This document shows positions 1 to 11,972 of a stretch of 64,000 bases of DNA, one piece after another. Each line of letters begins with the position of its first letter. Position 1 is the first letter of the stretch. The notes under the pieces are model-generated. The model searched no databases and was not told where the DNA came from. It saw only the letters and a program-made list of their open reading frames with translations. Position numbers and translations under genes: made by a program. This stretch comes from Lithospermum erythrorhizon (Eukaryota > Streptophyta > Magnoliopsida > Boraginales > Boraginaceae), in the NCBI GenBank assembly GCA_019722365.1, contig JADFUC010001351.1:310001-374000 (forward strand), given 5' to 3'.

Positions 1-449
1 ATTTTGTTAAATGTTGTATAATATTTTACAAAAAGTATATCAAATGTAACATTTTTAATATATTTATTATAAACATTATACTATTTTTATTGAAATCCAA
101 ATTATGAATATTAATTATTGATCGCTAGAAAGATTTTTAATTTTAATCATTAAACATCATACTAAAAATGTAAGATGGACAAATTATTAAATGAATCGAG
201 TTTTTTTTTTAAATAAAAACGTGCCTCAAGTGAAGAGAGCTTCATTGTCAATTTGTCACATACAAAAAAATAATGCCACCTTGGTGGTGTGTAGTAAGTT
301 GTTCGTTGCCGACCTCCTCTCTCTCTGTTACAACGAATGGTAAACGTAAAAATGCTAAGTGAAATTGTGAAAATCTCTCAATTTTATGAACAAATAATGA
401 AAGTTAACAAATATCGAAGTTTTAATTGATAATATTGTTATTTTGAAGT

Positions 450-735
450 TTTAATTGACATACATTATACATAACTTAAATAATATTCCATCCGTCTCAA
501 TTTACTTGATCATAGAGATAAAGTACTTTGTTAAGGGCTTGATTAATATTATTAATATATCCTAAAAAGATACTTTATCAAAAAATACTTTAATTAATCA
601 TGAAAATAAAAAATGCTTTATTAAGAGATAAAAATAAAAAGATCAAGATAAAATTACATTAAATTTATATATAATCAAGTAAAAAGGAAAGGAAACATTT
701 AATTGACATACACTATACATAACTTGAATAATACT
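450..735. mobile_element. MITE (copy 1) flanked by 38-bp direct repeats
   Basis: The core, about 488-697, has inverted ends: the left end reads CCGTCTCAATTTACTTGATC and the right end is its diverged complement around ATCAAGTAAAAAGGAAAGG. A second copy of the family lies at 10508-10711 in the other orientation. The core has no coding capacity. It is bordered on both sides by a 38-bp sequence (450-487 and 698-735, beginning TTTAATTGACATAC) that differs at about three positions. Superfamily is not certain. Confidence 0.6.
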
Positions 736-804
736 ATATAGTTAAAATATAATGTCGAAATTGTACATCTAATACTTCAAGAAGGTATTTGATAAATTTT
801 AAGA

Positions 805-1004
805 ACAAGATATTATTGATAATTATTGGCCAGGTCGATGACAACTAGGTGCTCTATTTGCACCACTGAATCCAAACTTAAACCTAATATAATAGGTCCA
901 ATACTCGACCGGCTTGTGGTTCAATGTCAATTCGCGCAATACCCTAATACTCTTCCTCCAACTAATTGGATAAAATTTCCATTTGTATCAGAACAATAAT
1001 AAAC

Positions 1005-1036
<32 letters not shown>

Positions 1037-1690
1037 GAAAAAAACATAACCGCTTTCCTCATGGGGTCAATCCCTGCCTAGACTTGCTCATCAAAGAACC
1101 ACCATATTCTCAACTATTAAATGCCCTGGTCCACTCCACCTCGAACGCTGTCGGTATAATCACAAATTGTCCTGAATGGTGATCATGCAGCACCGAGCCA
1201 AGAATACCTCCTCAGAATCAGGTATCACAAGGCTTCAAACTGGCCTCTAAATTAATTACTAAGTAAACGTTAACGAAGAAAGTTAAATTTCAGATCTATT
1301 TTTAGGTCAATTTTGTTAATTTAGAAAATATTTTGGGGAAAAATATAAATTCAACAAAATAATATATATATAACGAAAATGAAACAAACCCCAACCCGGT
1401 CCCAAACTTTCATCACCATCTTCGCACATTAGAAGAAATAAAAAATAATAATAATAAATGTTCGATGCGGGTGGCTTTATTTTGGTTAAATCATCCGTGG
1501 ACGAAAAATTAAATTTCAATATTAGGATCTTAAATTTAATATCATGATAAATTCTAAGGAAAGAATATTATTGATAATTATTATTGTACTGATTACAACT
1601 AGAGGTGTCTATATTTATAAACAAATCACTAATCAACTTAAATCTAAACCTAATATAATAGGTCTAATACTCAAATCAAATTTGTATCTT
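805..1690. repeat. Pair of diverged direct repeats around a TAA microsatellite
   Basis: About 110 bases at 805-915 recur in diverged form at 1557-1680. Both contain ATTATTGATAATTATT and CCTAATATAATAGGT. Between them is a (TAA)n run at 1005-1035 and a more GC-rich stretch at 1050-1260 in which I recognise no gene. The pair may be remnants of the same transposon family. The rest of 1-1990 is AT-rich and shows no gene. Confidence 0.45.
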
Positions 1691-1990
1691 AATGCCACTT
1701 GTCCAATAATATAATAGTATTAGACTAAGAAGGGGTTTGACCGAAAGAATTTTTTGTGCATGAAATGTTATGATTGAAGTCAACAATTACTCTTTCTGAA
1801 TATTCTTTTCCGGAATTTATTGATGCCTTTTTTTTTTCCGGAAATCGTGTTTGATATGACTTTGAGAAATACTACGTATAATAAAGAGTAGTAAAGAATT
1901 GAACTAACGAGAACTTATTATATTTTTACTCTAATTTTTAAAATATTGAAACTGCATAAATGAAACAAAATTAATTTTCATCCCACTAAT

Positions 1991-2713
1991 TAGGGCTGCG
2001 ATTGACTTTGCAGAAAAACTATTCTGGCCCATTCAATGTATTCGATCCCACGTATTTTTCATGGATATTAAAACCGGGTAGGATTTGAAATCCCAAGTTT
2101 TTAAATAAAAATATAAGCTATCGGATCGATTCGGGTTTGATTTGTAAAACCTGATCCATCTAAATTTGATTATTAAATGAATTTTCATTTATTAAAATGA
2201 ATTACAAACCTTTCCCCCATTTCCCTCTTAGGTTTACCACAATCCACAATCACAACATCCCCTCCTCCTTCCTTTTCGAGACTCTCCTTCCTACCCGCTA
2301 GCCGCCTCACCGGCCGATGTCAATAAGGAGGTCAAGCTAACTCAACTTCATCATAAAGATAAAATATGTGTCATGATTAGTTGCCAATTGTTAGTGTTTG
2401 GTTTTTCAATTTGCTCAGAGTTCAGCCAATTATTTCAAGTATATTTAAATTTCATTTCTTATTCTCTTCTCAACATTAATATTTGGATAACAAATGGTTG
2501 GCTATTTGTATTATCCTTTAGGCATTATCGTAGATGTTGGAGTATGTTAGCCTTATTCACAAGCCCTCGAATTGCTACCGTTTATTTCGGAAAACTAAAA
2601 TCAAAATCTAAACCGATTTTTCTGCAACTTGACCGGATTCGATCGCTTCGATCCTAAAAAATCCGAAAACTATTTTTTCCCGAAAACGAAACCTGGCCCC
2701 GATCGAACCCCTA
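1991..2713. mobile_element. Non-autonomous hAT element with 8-bp target duplication
   Basis: The 723-bp element is bordered by perfect 8-bp direct repeats CCACTAAT at 1983-1990 and 2714-2721, the length made by hAT transposases. The ends are imperfect inverted repeats: TAGGGCTGCGATTG on the left and, read on the other strand, TAGGGGTTCGATCG on the right. Subterminal DNA contains CGATCG/CCGG-type motifs, and a pyrimidine-rich stretch at 2215-2330 looks like a 5' leader. No transposase motif remains, so it is an internal deletion derivative. A 94-codon open frame inside (2373-2657) has no recognisable family and is probably chance. Confidence 0.75.
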
Positions 2714-2721
2714 CCACTAAT

Positions 2722-3767
2722 TATGGTTAGTTCCATTCTAACTTTATGCTCGATCATATCTTTCATTTAAGTTAATAAACTTTTTTGCCATCTGTTATAA
2801 TTTTGACTTATACACAACTTAACCGTTTCACTACACATTTTATGATTATTTGTGACTATAATAATAATATCACAATCATACTTAGAACAAAATGTGATAA
2901 AAATAAAGAGGAGAATAAAGCCCCTCCACCAAGAAACACATTGCATCCAGAGGCTTCTGGTCTAACTCAAGATTCCAAAAAACCATTACAATTTCTTCCC
3001 TCATCCAATCACTGTCCACCATAACCTCAATTTGACGACCAAGATCACCACACCTATAAGGTTATAACCCCAAGTCGGCAATGGTTTTGACCCACCCCAA
3101 AATTCCCCAAAATTAGTCAAAGAATTAATATTCCATGACCATCAGAGAATAGTGTTCATTCATCATAAGATATCTCATAAAAATACTCCCTCGAATATAT
3201 TTTAGTTGACATTTTATTTTACTAGACATTTTTCGATTTCAATAGGAAATTTGGACGATTCAATATATCAATTTAATTGACGGTTTTGAAATTTGGACGA
3301 TTCCATAAATATTGTAGAGCAACGACTAGGACCTAAAAATAATAAAAATCAACAAATGTACAAATTAGTAAACTACAACATTATATTATATTTCCACAAT
3401 ATTGACAATAGTACACCACGTTATCCAAAACAGTACACTGTACTTATAGCATTACAGACAAAGCCACAAAACTTGTTTTACTATTTACATTTCTAAATTT
3501 CTTTCTTGAAAAGTGTATATTTTATATGCATAAGGCATAATCACTAATTCACTATCCACTTTATATGACATTTATAACAATTTTTGTTTTCTTTCTTGAA
3601 GTCCACCTTCTATGAACTTCCAGTTGAATCATTCCACATTGTCTTATTCCATTCCATCATATTCTATTATGGCTGCTGCTTTTATATTTACATTATGCTC
3701 TAAAGGAAAGAGCTATTAAGTGATCAAAGTGACTAGTAGTTGATAAATTAGACCATAAGAGCAGAGG
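2722..3767. other. Intergenic, downstream of the PLATZ gene
   Basis: AT-rich DNA without a recognised gene. Around 3185-3300 is a possible MITE-like remnant that begins ACTCCCTCGAATATATTT and holds two copies of GAAATTTGGACGATTC. Confidence 0.5.
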
Positions 3768-5651
3768 CTAATATTCTGTGAAAAGTCCTGCACCCATAGG
3801 AGCTCTATGGGGAATGCCCTTTCTCCGTTTGGTGGACCGGAAGCTAATCGCGGTGCATGGAGGCGTTGAGGGGGTGAAATTGTTGATGTGGCTGCTGCTG
3901 TAAGAGTCCTCATAGTCTGCCATTGTAGGAAACTTCTTCTTCTCAGGGAATTGCCTCTTACTCTTCTGGATATTGTTTGATGACCCAGCAATCTGTAACC
4001 AAGAACTATTAATTAGATAATGTGCACATGATCAAATGGACAATCTGTAAAATTGTAAGCTACTTTAATGAATTATCAAGAATGCCTAGATCATTTGAAT
4101 GGAAAATAATGAATAATAACTATTATTCAGGCAAAGAAACATCCATAATGATGTGCTAATTAATTAATTGACAAATTCAACTCACATTATTTTTATTATC
4201 AATTACTTGACCATGGCAACATTATTGAACATCTTAGGACTCAGAATAGGACAATCAGAATGTGAAAAATATGGATAGAATCAAGCATCTTCCTAGTGGA
4301 AAAACATTTAATTGTACTTCCAAAAGCAACATTGACCACTCATGAATGTGGAATAGTGGATAAATAATTTCAATTCCCACCCGACTTTTCACAAGAAAAC
4401 ACTGATTAACTTTCAAATTGACCATAAAGTCATAAACACAATTCAATGAGTTTTAGTCTTCCAATTGATTTTACAATTGATGCAAGAAATTCATAGTCAA
4501 GAAGAGCAATAATATTTTACAAAATCAACTACTAATGTGGTAGGAGAATGTAAAACTCCCAGTCTTCCACAATAAAAAATTATGAAAGTCTGGATTTATG
4601 AGTTACTCGATTAGTCCTGCTATCACCAATTAGTTTTAGTATTTAACATGGCTCGTAACATAAACTTTGGATGAAAGGTTTTACCTTGCAACCAAGTGAG
4701 CAATATTTGAAAGAGTCAAGAAGGCTGCGTTCACAAACACCACAAGTATTGGTGACTCCTTTTCCAGGCCTAGGTTGAGGTCTTTCATTCAAGAAAACAA
4801 CCTTTGCACTGTTGATAATGTATGTCTGAACACATGATATGTCCAAAAATTTCTGTATCTCAGACACTCTCACAACATCATGGTATGATGACCTCCTTAT
4901 CTGCACTCAAACAATCCCAACATTCAATAACATAAATTGCAACACCTTTCGAAAAAAACGAAATTGTTACGATTGGAGTTACATACTAAAACCAATACAC
5001 CCGAAAACTCTCAATCAACTAATATGAGACCGGTTCTTAACGGAAATGCATTATGTTAATGAAGTCAACGGTTTAAAATCAATGACAAAATAATTGAAAC
5101 ATACCCATTTTCTTCACAAAGCAAACGATCATAAAAGGACAAAATAATGACTAAAATGGGGTTGATAAAACAGAGCATCTCTGAATAAAATTGATGAAAA
5201 GGCTATCAATCATTAAATAAAAAAATGTGAACAACATCATATGCTAAAAATGCTTGAATAAGAACATAATAAATTCATCAAAAACTGTAAAAAAATTCAA
5301 TGAAAGTAAATAAAACAAGATTTTTTACCTGAATTGCACGATGATCTTTGTGAATTGCTAAGCAGAGTGAACAAAGAGGACCATTCATACAATCCAAACA
5401 ATACATATTACATTCACTTTTGTGTGAATCAGCATGAAGTTTACAATGACCAAAGAATTGTTCACTCAACATTGGTTTTAACCAAGTTGGCCATTTGTTG
5501 TCTCCCTCTTCTGGCCCTCCAGCTCCCTACAAAAATACCCAACAAAATCTTGAATTCATCAAAAAAACAGAGCATACATAAACAAAATGTAGTTAATATA
5601 ATAAAAAAAATTAAAAAATTAGTATGATGATTAATGTGTAGTAATTACCAT
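3768..5651 (-). CDS. PLATZ: PLATZ-family zinc-binding transcription factor
   Basis: PLATZ proteins are plant-specific zinc-dependent DNA-binding proteins that bind A/T-rich sequences and usually repress transcription; they act in the nucleus. I read four coding exons on the minus strand: 5651-5649 (only the ATG), 5526-5329, 4900-4685 and 3992-3768. All junctions are GT/AG and in frame, giving 213 aa, usual for the family. The N-terminal half has a B-box-like zinc module: C29, H32, C40, C44, C47, C53, C56, H60 and H63. The hallmark [12 protein letters not shown] follows at 68-79, then a second cysteine cluster C120-x2-C123-x10-C134-x3-C138. The C-terminal exon is low-complexity and basic (PSTPP, KRRKG) and ends GAGLFTEY. 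The ATG abuts the first splice donor, so translation proper begins in exon 2. The target genes of this member are unknown. Confidence 0.95.
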
Positions 5652-6000
5652 TATGAACCTGGATTTGGGCTTGATCTCACAAATCGTTTCTTGATTATCA
5701 ATCGCCAGTTTGAGTGATCTTTAATGTTGAAAGCAAAATGCTCTGTTTTTTTGTGTATAAAAGTATAAAACAGAGGAATTGTGTGTTTTGTGTGCGTTTT
5801 TTTATGTGAGAAGTGAAGAAATTTAGAGAGAGAAGTATTGACTATAGAAAAGAAGAGATTTAGGAATTGGAGGAAATGAGAGAGGGGGCTACTTGTAGGA
5901 CAAGAAGAAAATGCTTTGGGGGAGGGGTGTTAGGTGTGAGGATGGGGTGGGTACAAGGATTGGGTATCATAAAGATCGTATAGCTTAAAAGTGAGCCGTG
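5652..6000 (-). promoter_or_regulatory. 5' UTR/promoter region of the PLATZ gene
   Basis: Read on the minus strand, the DNA upstream of the start is pyrimidine-rich, with CTCTCTCTAAATTTC at about 5825-5840 and CCCCCTCTCTCATTTCC at about 5870-5890, typical of plant 5' leaders and Y-patch promoters. I see no clear TATA box and cannot place the transcription start. Confidence 0.4.
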
Positions 6001-6239
6001 ACGCGACGAACATTAACTTTCAAATACTTAACTTCTAAATATTGGTGTTTGCTTGTTAAATTCATTAACCATTTAAAATCAATTAATTTACCATTTAGTT
6101 TATTAAGTTTATTTGTTAATGAATTATTTTAAGTACTTAATTTATTAAATACAACTCCAAATCCTTAATAAAATTTTAAGTTAAAATTTCTTGAAGAGTT
6201 TTTCTTCTTAAAAAATCGTGTTATAAAGTTCAAATTTAC

Positions 6240-6890
6240 ATACTTACGCTCTCATTTTATTATTATTATTTATATAATGATAAAAAATAGTAAAATAATA
6301 TAATAATAATATTACTGGCCAAGAATAATAAAAATAGAAATAATAATAATAATAAAAAATAAAAATAATAAAATAAACATAATAATAAATATAATAATAG
6401 TAATAATTATAATAATAATACTAATTATAATAATAAAATAATAATAATAATTAATAATATAAATAATAAAATAAATATAATAATCAATATAGTATCACTA
6501 ATAATTATTATAATAATAATAATGCTAATGATAATAATAATACAAAAAAATAAAAATAATATAAATAATAATAATAATAACAAAATAATAACAATAAAAT
6601 AGTAATAATAAAATAAAAATAAACATAAACATAATACTCCCTCCATTCATAAAGATTGGTCCATTTCTTTTTATAGCTGTAACTTTCAAAGCTTGACCTT
6701 AAATAGATTTGTTTGTGTTGTATAATCATTTGATAAAATACAACAATAGAAAGAGTTTGAAATGTATTTTCATTGATATAGCTTCACTGGCAAGATACAA
6801 TACAAACAAAAATAATATTTACTGGGCCAAAGCCAAGAGCATAACAAAAGTCAAAAAGTGATAATCTTTCATAGACGGAGGTAGTAATAA

Positions 6891-6925
<35 letters not shown>

Positions 6926-7065
6926 TAATAACAAAAAATAATAATAATAATTATTATAATAAGAATAATACTAATAGTAATAATTATTATTATAATTAAT
7001 GATAATAATAACTATAATAATTAATAATATATTTTAGTAATCATATTTATTCTATTCATATTAAT
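6240..7065. repeat. Long imperfect AAT microsatellite block
   Basis: About 800 bp of imperfect (AAT)n/(TAA)n with interspersed ATTATT runs, interrupted by a MITE at 6637-6884. Open frames on the minus strand here are strings of Ile, Leu, Tyr and Phe from the repeat and are not genes. Confidence 0.9.
6637..6884. mobile_element. Stowaway-like MITE (Tc1/mariner type)
   Basis: 248 bp with terminal inverted repeats CTCCCTCCATTCATAAAGAT (left) and, on the other strand, CTACCTCCGTCTATGAAAGA (right). It is flanked by TA on both sides, the target duplication of Tc1/mariner elements. No coding capacity. It has inserted into the AAT microsatellite. Confidence 0.85.
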
Positions 7066-8783
7066 AATATTTATTTATTTATTGTAGTATTATTTATTTA
7101 ATATATGATGCATATATATAAATTAAATAGAGTAAGGGTAAAGTTGTCAATACAACTCAATTTAAGTTTTTCAATCAAGTTAGCAAACACCTAAATATTT
7201 TTAAGATTCAAATCAGCTTATAATTCGCCCAAATATACAATTTTCAGCTGCACTTCGCTTTCAATTTTCAAATCTAACAAACAAGTGTTTCCTTAGAAAG
7301 AGATACTATAAAATTACAAGTAATTAACACACAAAATATTGTATTGATTAATCTTAATAATGTTTTTGACCGGTCTTATTATTAGTTTAACATTCGTCAC
7401 TAAAAGAAACCTGTGCATCTTTAATTTGACATGATGATACGGTAGGTGAAGTGGGAGATGAATATGGTGGGCTTAAGGAGAGGATACCGTAGAGGTAGAT
7501 GGCTATAGTGGTTATTACATTTTCATTTATGAAAATTATTTAGTTTGATTTTTAAAAACTAAAATTGAAAACTTTTGTACCTTTTATTGACACATGAAAC
7601 TTTGCTTCGATTCAAAATGATCATGTTAAATGTAAAATATATTATAAATAACATTGGCTATATTTTCGTCGAATATTGTACTGAGGTACAATATATAAGA
7701 ATAGTTGAATTTAAAATGTGACGAGAAATTTAAAATTGAAGATATTCAACTATGGTGAAGAGAATATTTAAAAGTTACAAAATAAAGAAGTGGCAAACCA
7801 AGTTCCAAGGCTAAAACCAAACTGAAGATACATTATGTGCAAGGAACTGAATTTCCTTTCTTTTTCCTTTCATTTTCATGTGATATTACAAAGTATTCAC
7901 CTACTTAGATTGTATCGACAATTTTTACTAAATTTAATCCCTCCTTTATCACGAGAAATTTCATTTATACGAGTAAGATATTATAAGAGAATGGAATCCG
8001 TTTATCATAATGGAAAAACATTTTGAGTATTATAATACCATTGCATTGTTTAATTTCAAATTTTAGTTAACTTAGGTCAATAATAGACCAACTTTATTAA
8101 CCTAACAATAGTCAATTAGATATTTCAAAATTCAAATAAAACATCAGATAATCTAGTGACCACTCGTAATAATGATGTGTCAAGTTTGAATTCTTGTAAT
8201 AACAAGGACCGAATTAATAAGAGAAAAAGCATACTATTTGCGTGTTGTACCCATGTAATTAATTTCCATTAAAGGACCCTTTTTACTTTTGTTGTAAGAT
8301 ATTTAAAATTTATCTAAGGGTGCAATAAACTTTATATACATGTTTAATAAACTAACAATATATATTAAGATATTTCACTATGTTTACACTTAAATAATGG
8401 TTAATTTAGTAATATCTACATTTAAATTTAATTTGAAGTTTTGACGAATCACGTAAAAAATTAATGTATAATCCCAATAAATATTGTTCAAATAAATTTT
8501 TTAATTTCATTGTTCAAAATTTTGATATAAGTGTATAGTATTTATTGATAATTTGATATGAATCTAATGACAAAATTCAAAGTTAAATTTGATGAATGAT
8601 TCATTCAAAAGTATGATGACAATTTTGTTTAAAAAATCTCTATTGAATTGGGATGGAAGGAATAATAAGAGAGTAGAACTAATAAAAAAATAGAGTAGAA
8701 CTATATATTGAAATTATCAATTAAAAAGGTCCTACAAACGCATGACAATGAGGTAGCAATACCCATTTAACTAAAAGGGGGTT
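7066..8783. other. Intergenic, no gene seen
   Basis: AT-rich sequence on both strands with only short open frames lacking recognisable motifs. No structured repeat was noticed. Confidence 0.5.
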
Positions 8784-8871
8784 AGTAATATATACTCTTC
8801 ATTCTATTATTGTGACTTGTGACCAATAGTAATATATACTCTTCATTCTATTATTGTGAGTTGTGACCAAT
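8784..8871. repeat. Two tandem copies of a 44-bp unit
   Basis: The unit AGTAATATATACTCTTCATT... occurs twice in direct succession (8784-8827 and 8828-8871) with one difference (GTGACTTG versus GTGAGTTG), so the duplication is recent. No gene is nearby. Confidence 0.9.
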
Positions 8872-10025
8872 TAATGGCGAGTTGGTGCATCATTATTACT
8901 TCTATTTTTATGTGCTTCTTTTACAAATGACATACCATCATTAATTAATTGTATTATTTAGCATGTTCTTTCATTATTGCTTTTAGTTTTTTCATCATTT
9001 TGTGATTATATAGAAAGCAACAAAACTCCATGTCTCCATCTAACCTTTATTCCTGATATTGGTTTGGCCGATAAACATTAAGAACTGTTGCAACACTTAC
9101 CTTAAAGTCGTTTTCTCCTTTATTTGTATTCACTTTTTTCCTTCGTTAATTGGTGACCGTGTGCACTATCGTTATTGTGTGACAAATAAAGGTTGTTGTG
9201 ATAAGTATTTATGTATGACTTAACACACTATATATGTATTTTATTGGCTCTTAAAACAACAATAGATGGTCAGAAAAAATGCCCTAATGATACATGACAA
9301 AGTTCAAGCTGCGATAATGTCATTTGTAAGAGTTTAAAGAATGTGAATTCATGCGACATAGCCTCCTCTTGATCGCACAAGAACAAACAATGTGTGGTGT
9401 GTGCCCATGAGCGGACCTCTTTAACTTGTAGAGGTTCAGATGAACCACCAAAAACATGTACAAGTCAGTTGGTAAGTAGTTTTCTAATCATCTTTAAAAT
9501 TTTGGGTTCTATTCTTTGCATCACCATCTATATTTTTGTATTTATGCATTATCACCTTAGTCGCACTAAATTTATTTTTGGTAATTTATTATGACCTAAT
9601 TACTTACTCAACTTTTTTGGACTAATTTAAGACAACATTTACTTTAACAAATTTTCTTATCCCATAATAAAAGGTTTCTTATAAATAGTTTATTAATAGT
9701 ATAAAAATCGTCAAAATATTTTTAATATATATTTCGAACCACCATCTTCCGTGGACTAGATTGTGCCACATGATTTGCCTCCCACACTTAATATGCCCAA
9801 ACTAAATCTCAAGGTCATTACTCAGATTTATGTATATGTTTCAACGATAATTATATATGTCCATGCATGTCCAAGGAAACGTCCATCTTCCCAATTCAAT
9901 GAGCATATCTTACTAAACAAAGCTTCAGCAACAATAGAATTTGATATTTAAAAAAAAAAAAATTACACTTCATTCGCTTTGGTGCAATGAAAACTCCATG
10001 TAAATCCCAACAGACAATAAATCAT
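8872..10025. other. Intergenic, no gene seen
   Basis: AT-rich with short open frames only. The stretch 9390-9600 and that at 9730-9950 have slightly more balanced base composition but no recognisable protein. Confidence 0.45.
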
Positions 10026-10440
10026 TTTACATGACTTTAAATTATAAGTAAAGGTTAGAACGTTATGTATCAAAGAAGTGGTAATATTACTTTGCATAAA
10101 TTAAACTGTATATTAATGTATTATTTTATGAGATAGAAGTTTAATTTATGCAAATGATTTTTGCTAAATTAAACTGTATATTAATGTATTATTAACAATC
10201 ATTTGCATAAATTAAACTGTATATTAATGTATTATTTCTGTTATACAGTTTATGCATATTAATGTATTATACAGTTTAACAATCATTTTGCATAAATTAA
10301 ACTGTATATTAATGTATTATTTACATTAATATACAGTAAGGTTAGAAATCGTTATGTATCAAAGAAATTTATGCAAAATTTTACATGACTTTCCTTCTAC
10401 AAACTATATATATTATTAATGTATTATTTCTGTTTGCAGT
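10026..10440. repeat. Nested direct and inverted repeat cluster
   Basis: The motif TAAACTGTATATTAATGTAT occurs at least four times in direct orientation between 10105 and 10320, joined by inverted pieces (TTTAATTTATGCAAATG, ATACAGTTTATGCATATT, ACATTAATATACAGT). An outer pair of TTTTACATGACTTT and GGTTAGAA..CGTTATGTATCA sequences frames the array on both sides (10026-10080 and 10338-10395). Single strands could form several alternative hairpins. No coding sequence. Confidence 0.85.
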
Positions 10441-10507
10441 GATTAGAGAGATATGTTGGCGGCATTGGGGCTTCAATTTACTCTCATCACGAAGAAAAAT
10501 TTTTTTT

Positions 10508-10711
10508 TTCCTTTTTACTTGATCATATAGGATTTCAATACAATTTTATTACTATCTTACACTTTTGTCCCTTAAATAAATTACCTTTCATTTTCATGAT
10601 TAATTAAAGAGTTTTTTTATAAAGTATATTTTACGATATGTTATTAATATCACTTAACTTCTTAATAAAATATTTTTTAACTTCATGATCAAGTAAATTG
10701 AAACGGAATGA
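10508..10711. mobile_element. MITE (copy 2 of the family at 488-697)
   Basis: About 204 bp with ends TTCCTTTTTACTTGATCA and, complementary, TTCCGTTTCAATTTACTTGA. These match the right and left ends of the element at 488-697, so the copy is inverted relative to it. The inner halves share CATGATTAATTAAAG-like sequence. Non-coding. Confidence 0.65.
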
Positions 10712-11939
10712 GCATTACCACTAACATATATAAAAGGGGTGCATATATTTCCTCGAAAGTTATCGGGAGAGATGTTTAGTGCTGATTGAGCACGCATTAT
10801 CATCTCGTAATTGAAGCGAAGACACAACATATTTCAACAACAGATTGCGACGCATTGCGTTTGGTTAATCGAGAAGAGGATGCAGCATAAAGACACACCT
10901 GCATTGCCTCGCATCCAAAACGGCTTCACTAACCCAACTCACATCAAGGTACTCGACCGTTGTCAATATGTTCGTACGCCGCTTCTATTTCGAACACACA
11001 TGACGCTAAGGTGGTGCTCGCCTAGCAAAACCGAAAAAAATTCTCCGAGGAAATAGCCCATAAAAGCTGGTCAGTTAGCCAAGCTTTTCCATTTCTTCTT
11101 TTTTCACATTATTAATTACTAAATTACACTTCTTTCTAAAATCTAAGTTAGGCAAAATATTATTTTTTAATTAATAATTCCATTCTTTAATTGATAACTC
11201 ATGCAGTTCTATTAAAATGAACTATTATTAAATAATAATAAATTTTATGTAGATCTATTTTTATTATTATTATTATAATAGGTGTTAGTTAAATAATCAT
11301 ATGTTTTGTGTAGAATTATTATTATTATTATTATTATTTATTATTATGCATAACTATTGTTATTATTGTTATAATATGTATTAGTTAAATAATCATATGC
11401 TCAAGCGTAATTATTATTATTACCTCTATCCTTTTAACAATGTAAGTGGACATATTGTCATTTTGGGAAAATCTAAACACATTCTCATTTCTGACTAAAT
11501 GTTCAGGGAAGGAACGGAGGAAAATTTGGCACGAGACAAATTTGAAATTTTATTAAAGTTCGAGCAAAGTCAAACGAGGCTTAAAATCGGGACGGAAATC
11601 TAGTATTATTTATCTCCTACATATATGAATTTTATATATTGACATCCACAAAAATTTAAATTATACCAATTTAATCAACATAAAAGCAAATAATTTGATG
11701 ATATTATATTGATGATCAATTCGTCAATATATTTAGTCAAAGGACATCAAATTGTTAAAGTAATATGTGTACGCTCTCTACGACATCTCACTCAGATAAT
11801 CGATACATATATTTATTCCCATCCCCATTACAACGCGTTATTTTCGTGATACGACACAAATGTCATATTCATGACATTATTCTACTACCCCATACCGATA
11901 AATAATACGTAAAGCATATCTTTATATGCTTTTGGTAGA

Positions 11940-11972
<33 letters not shown>

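Noticed and set aside
6425..6729. Two 73-codon minus-strand open frames
   Set aside because: Translation of the AAT microsatellite and adjacent MITE; strings of Ile, Leu, Tyr and Phe only.
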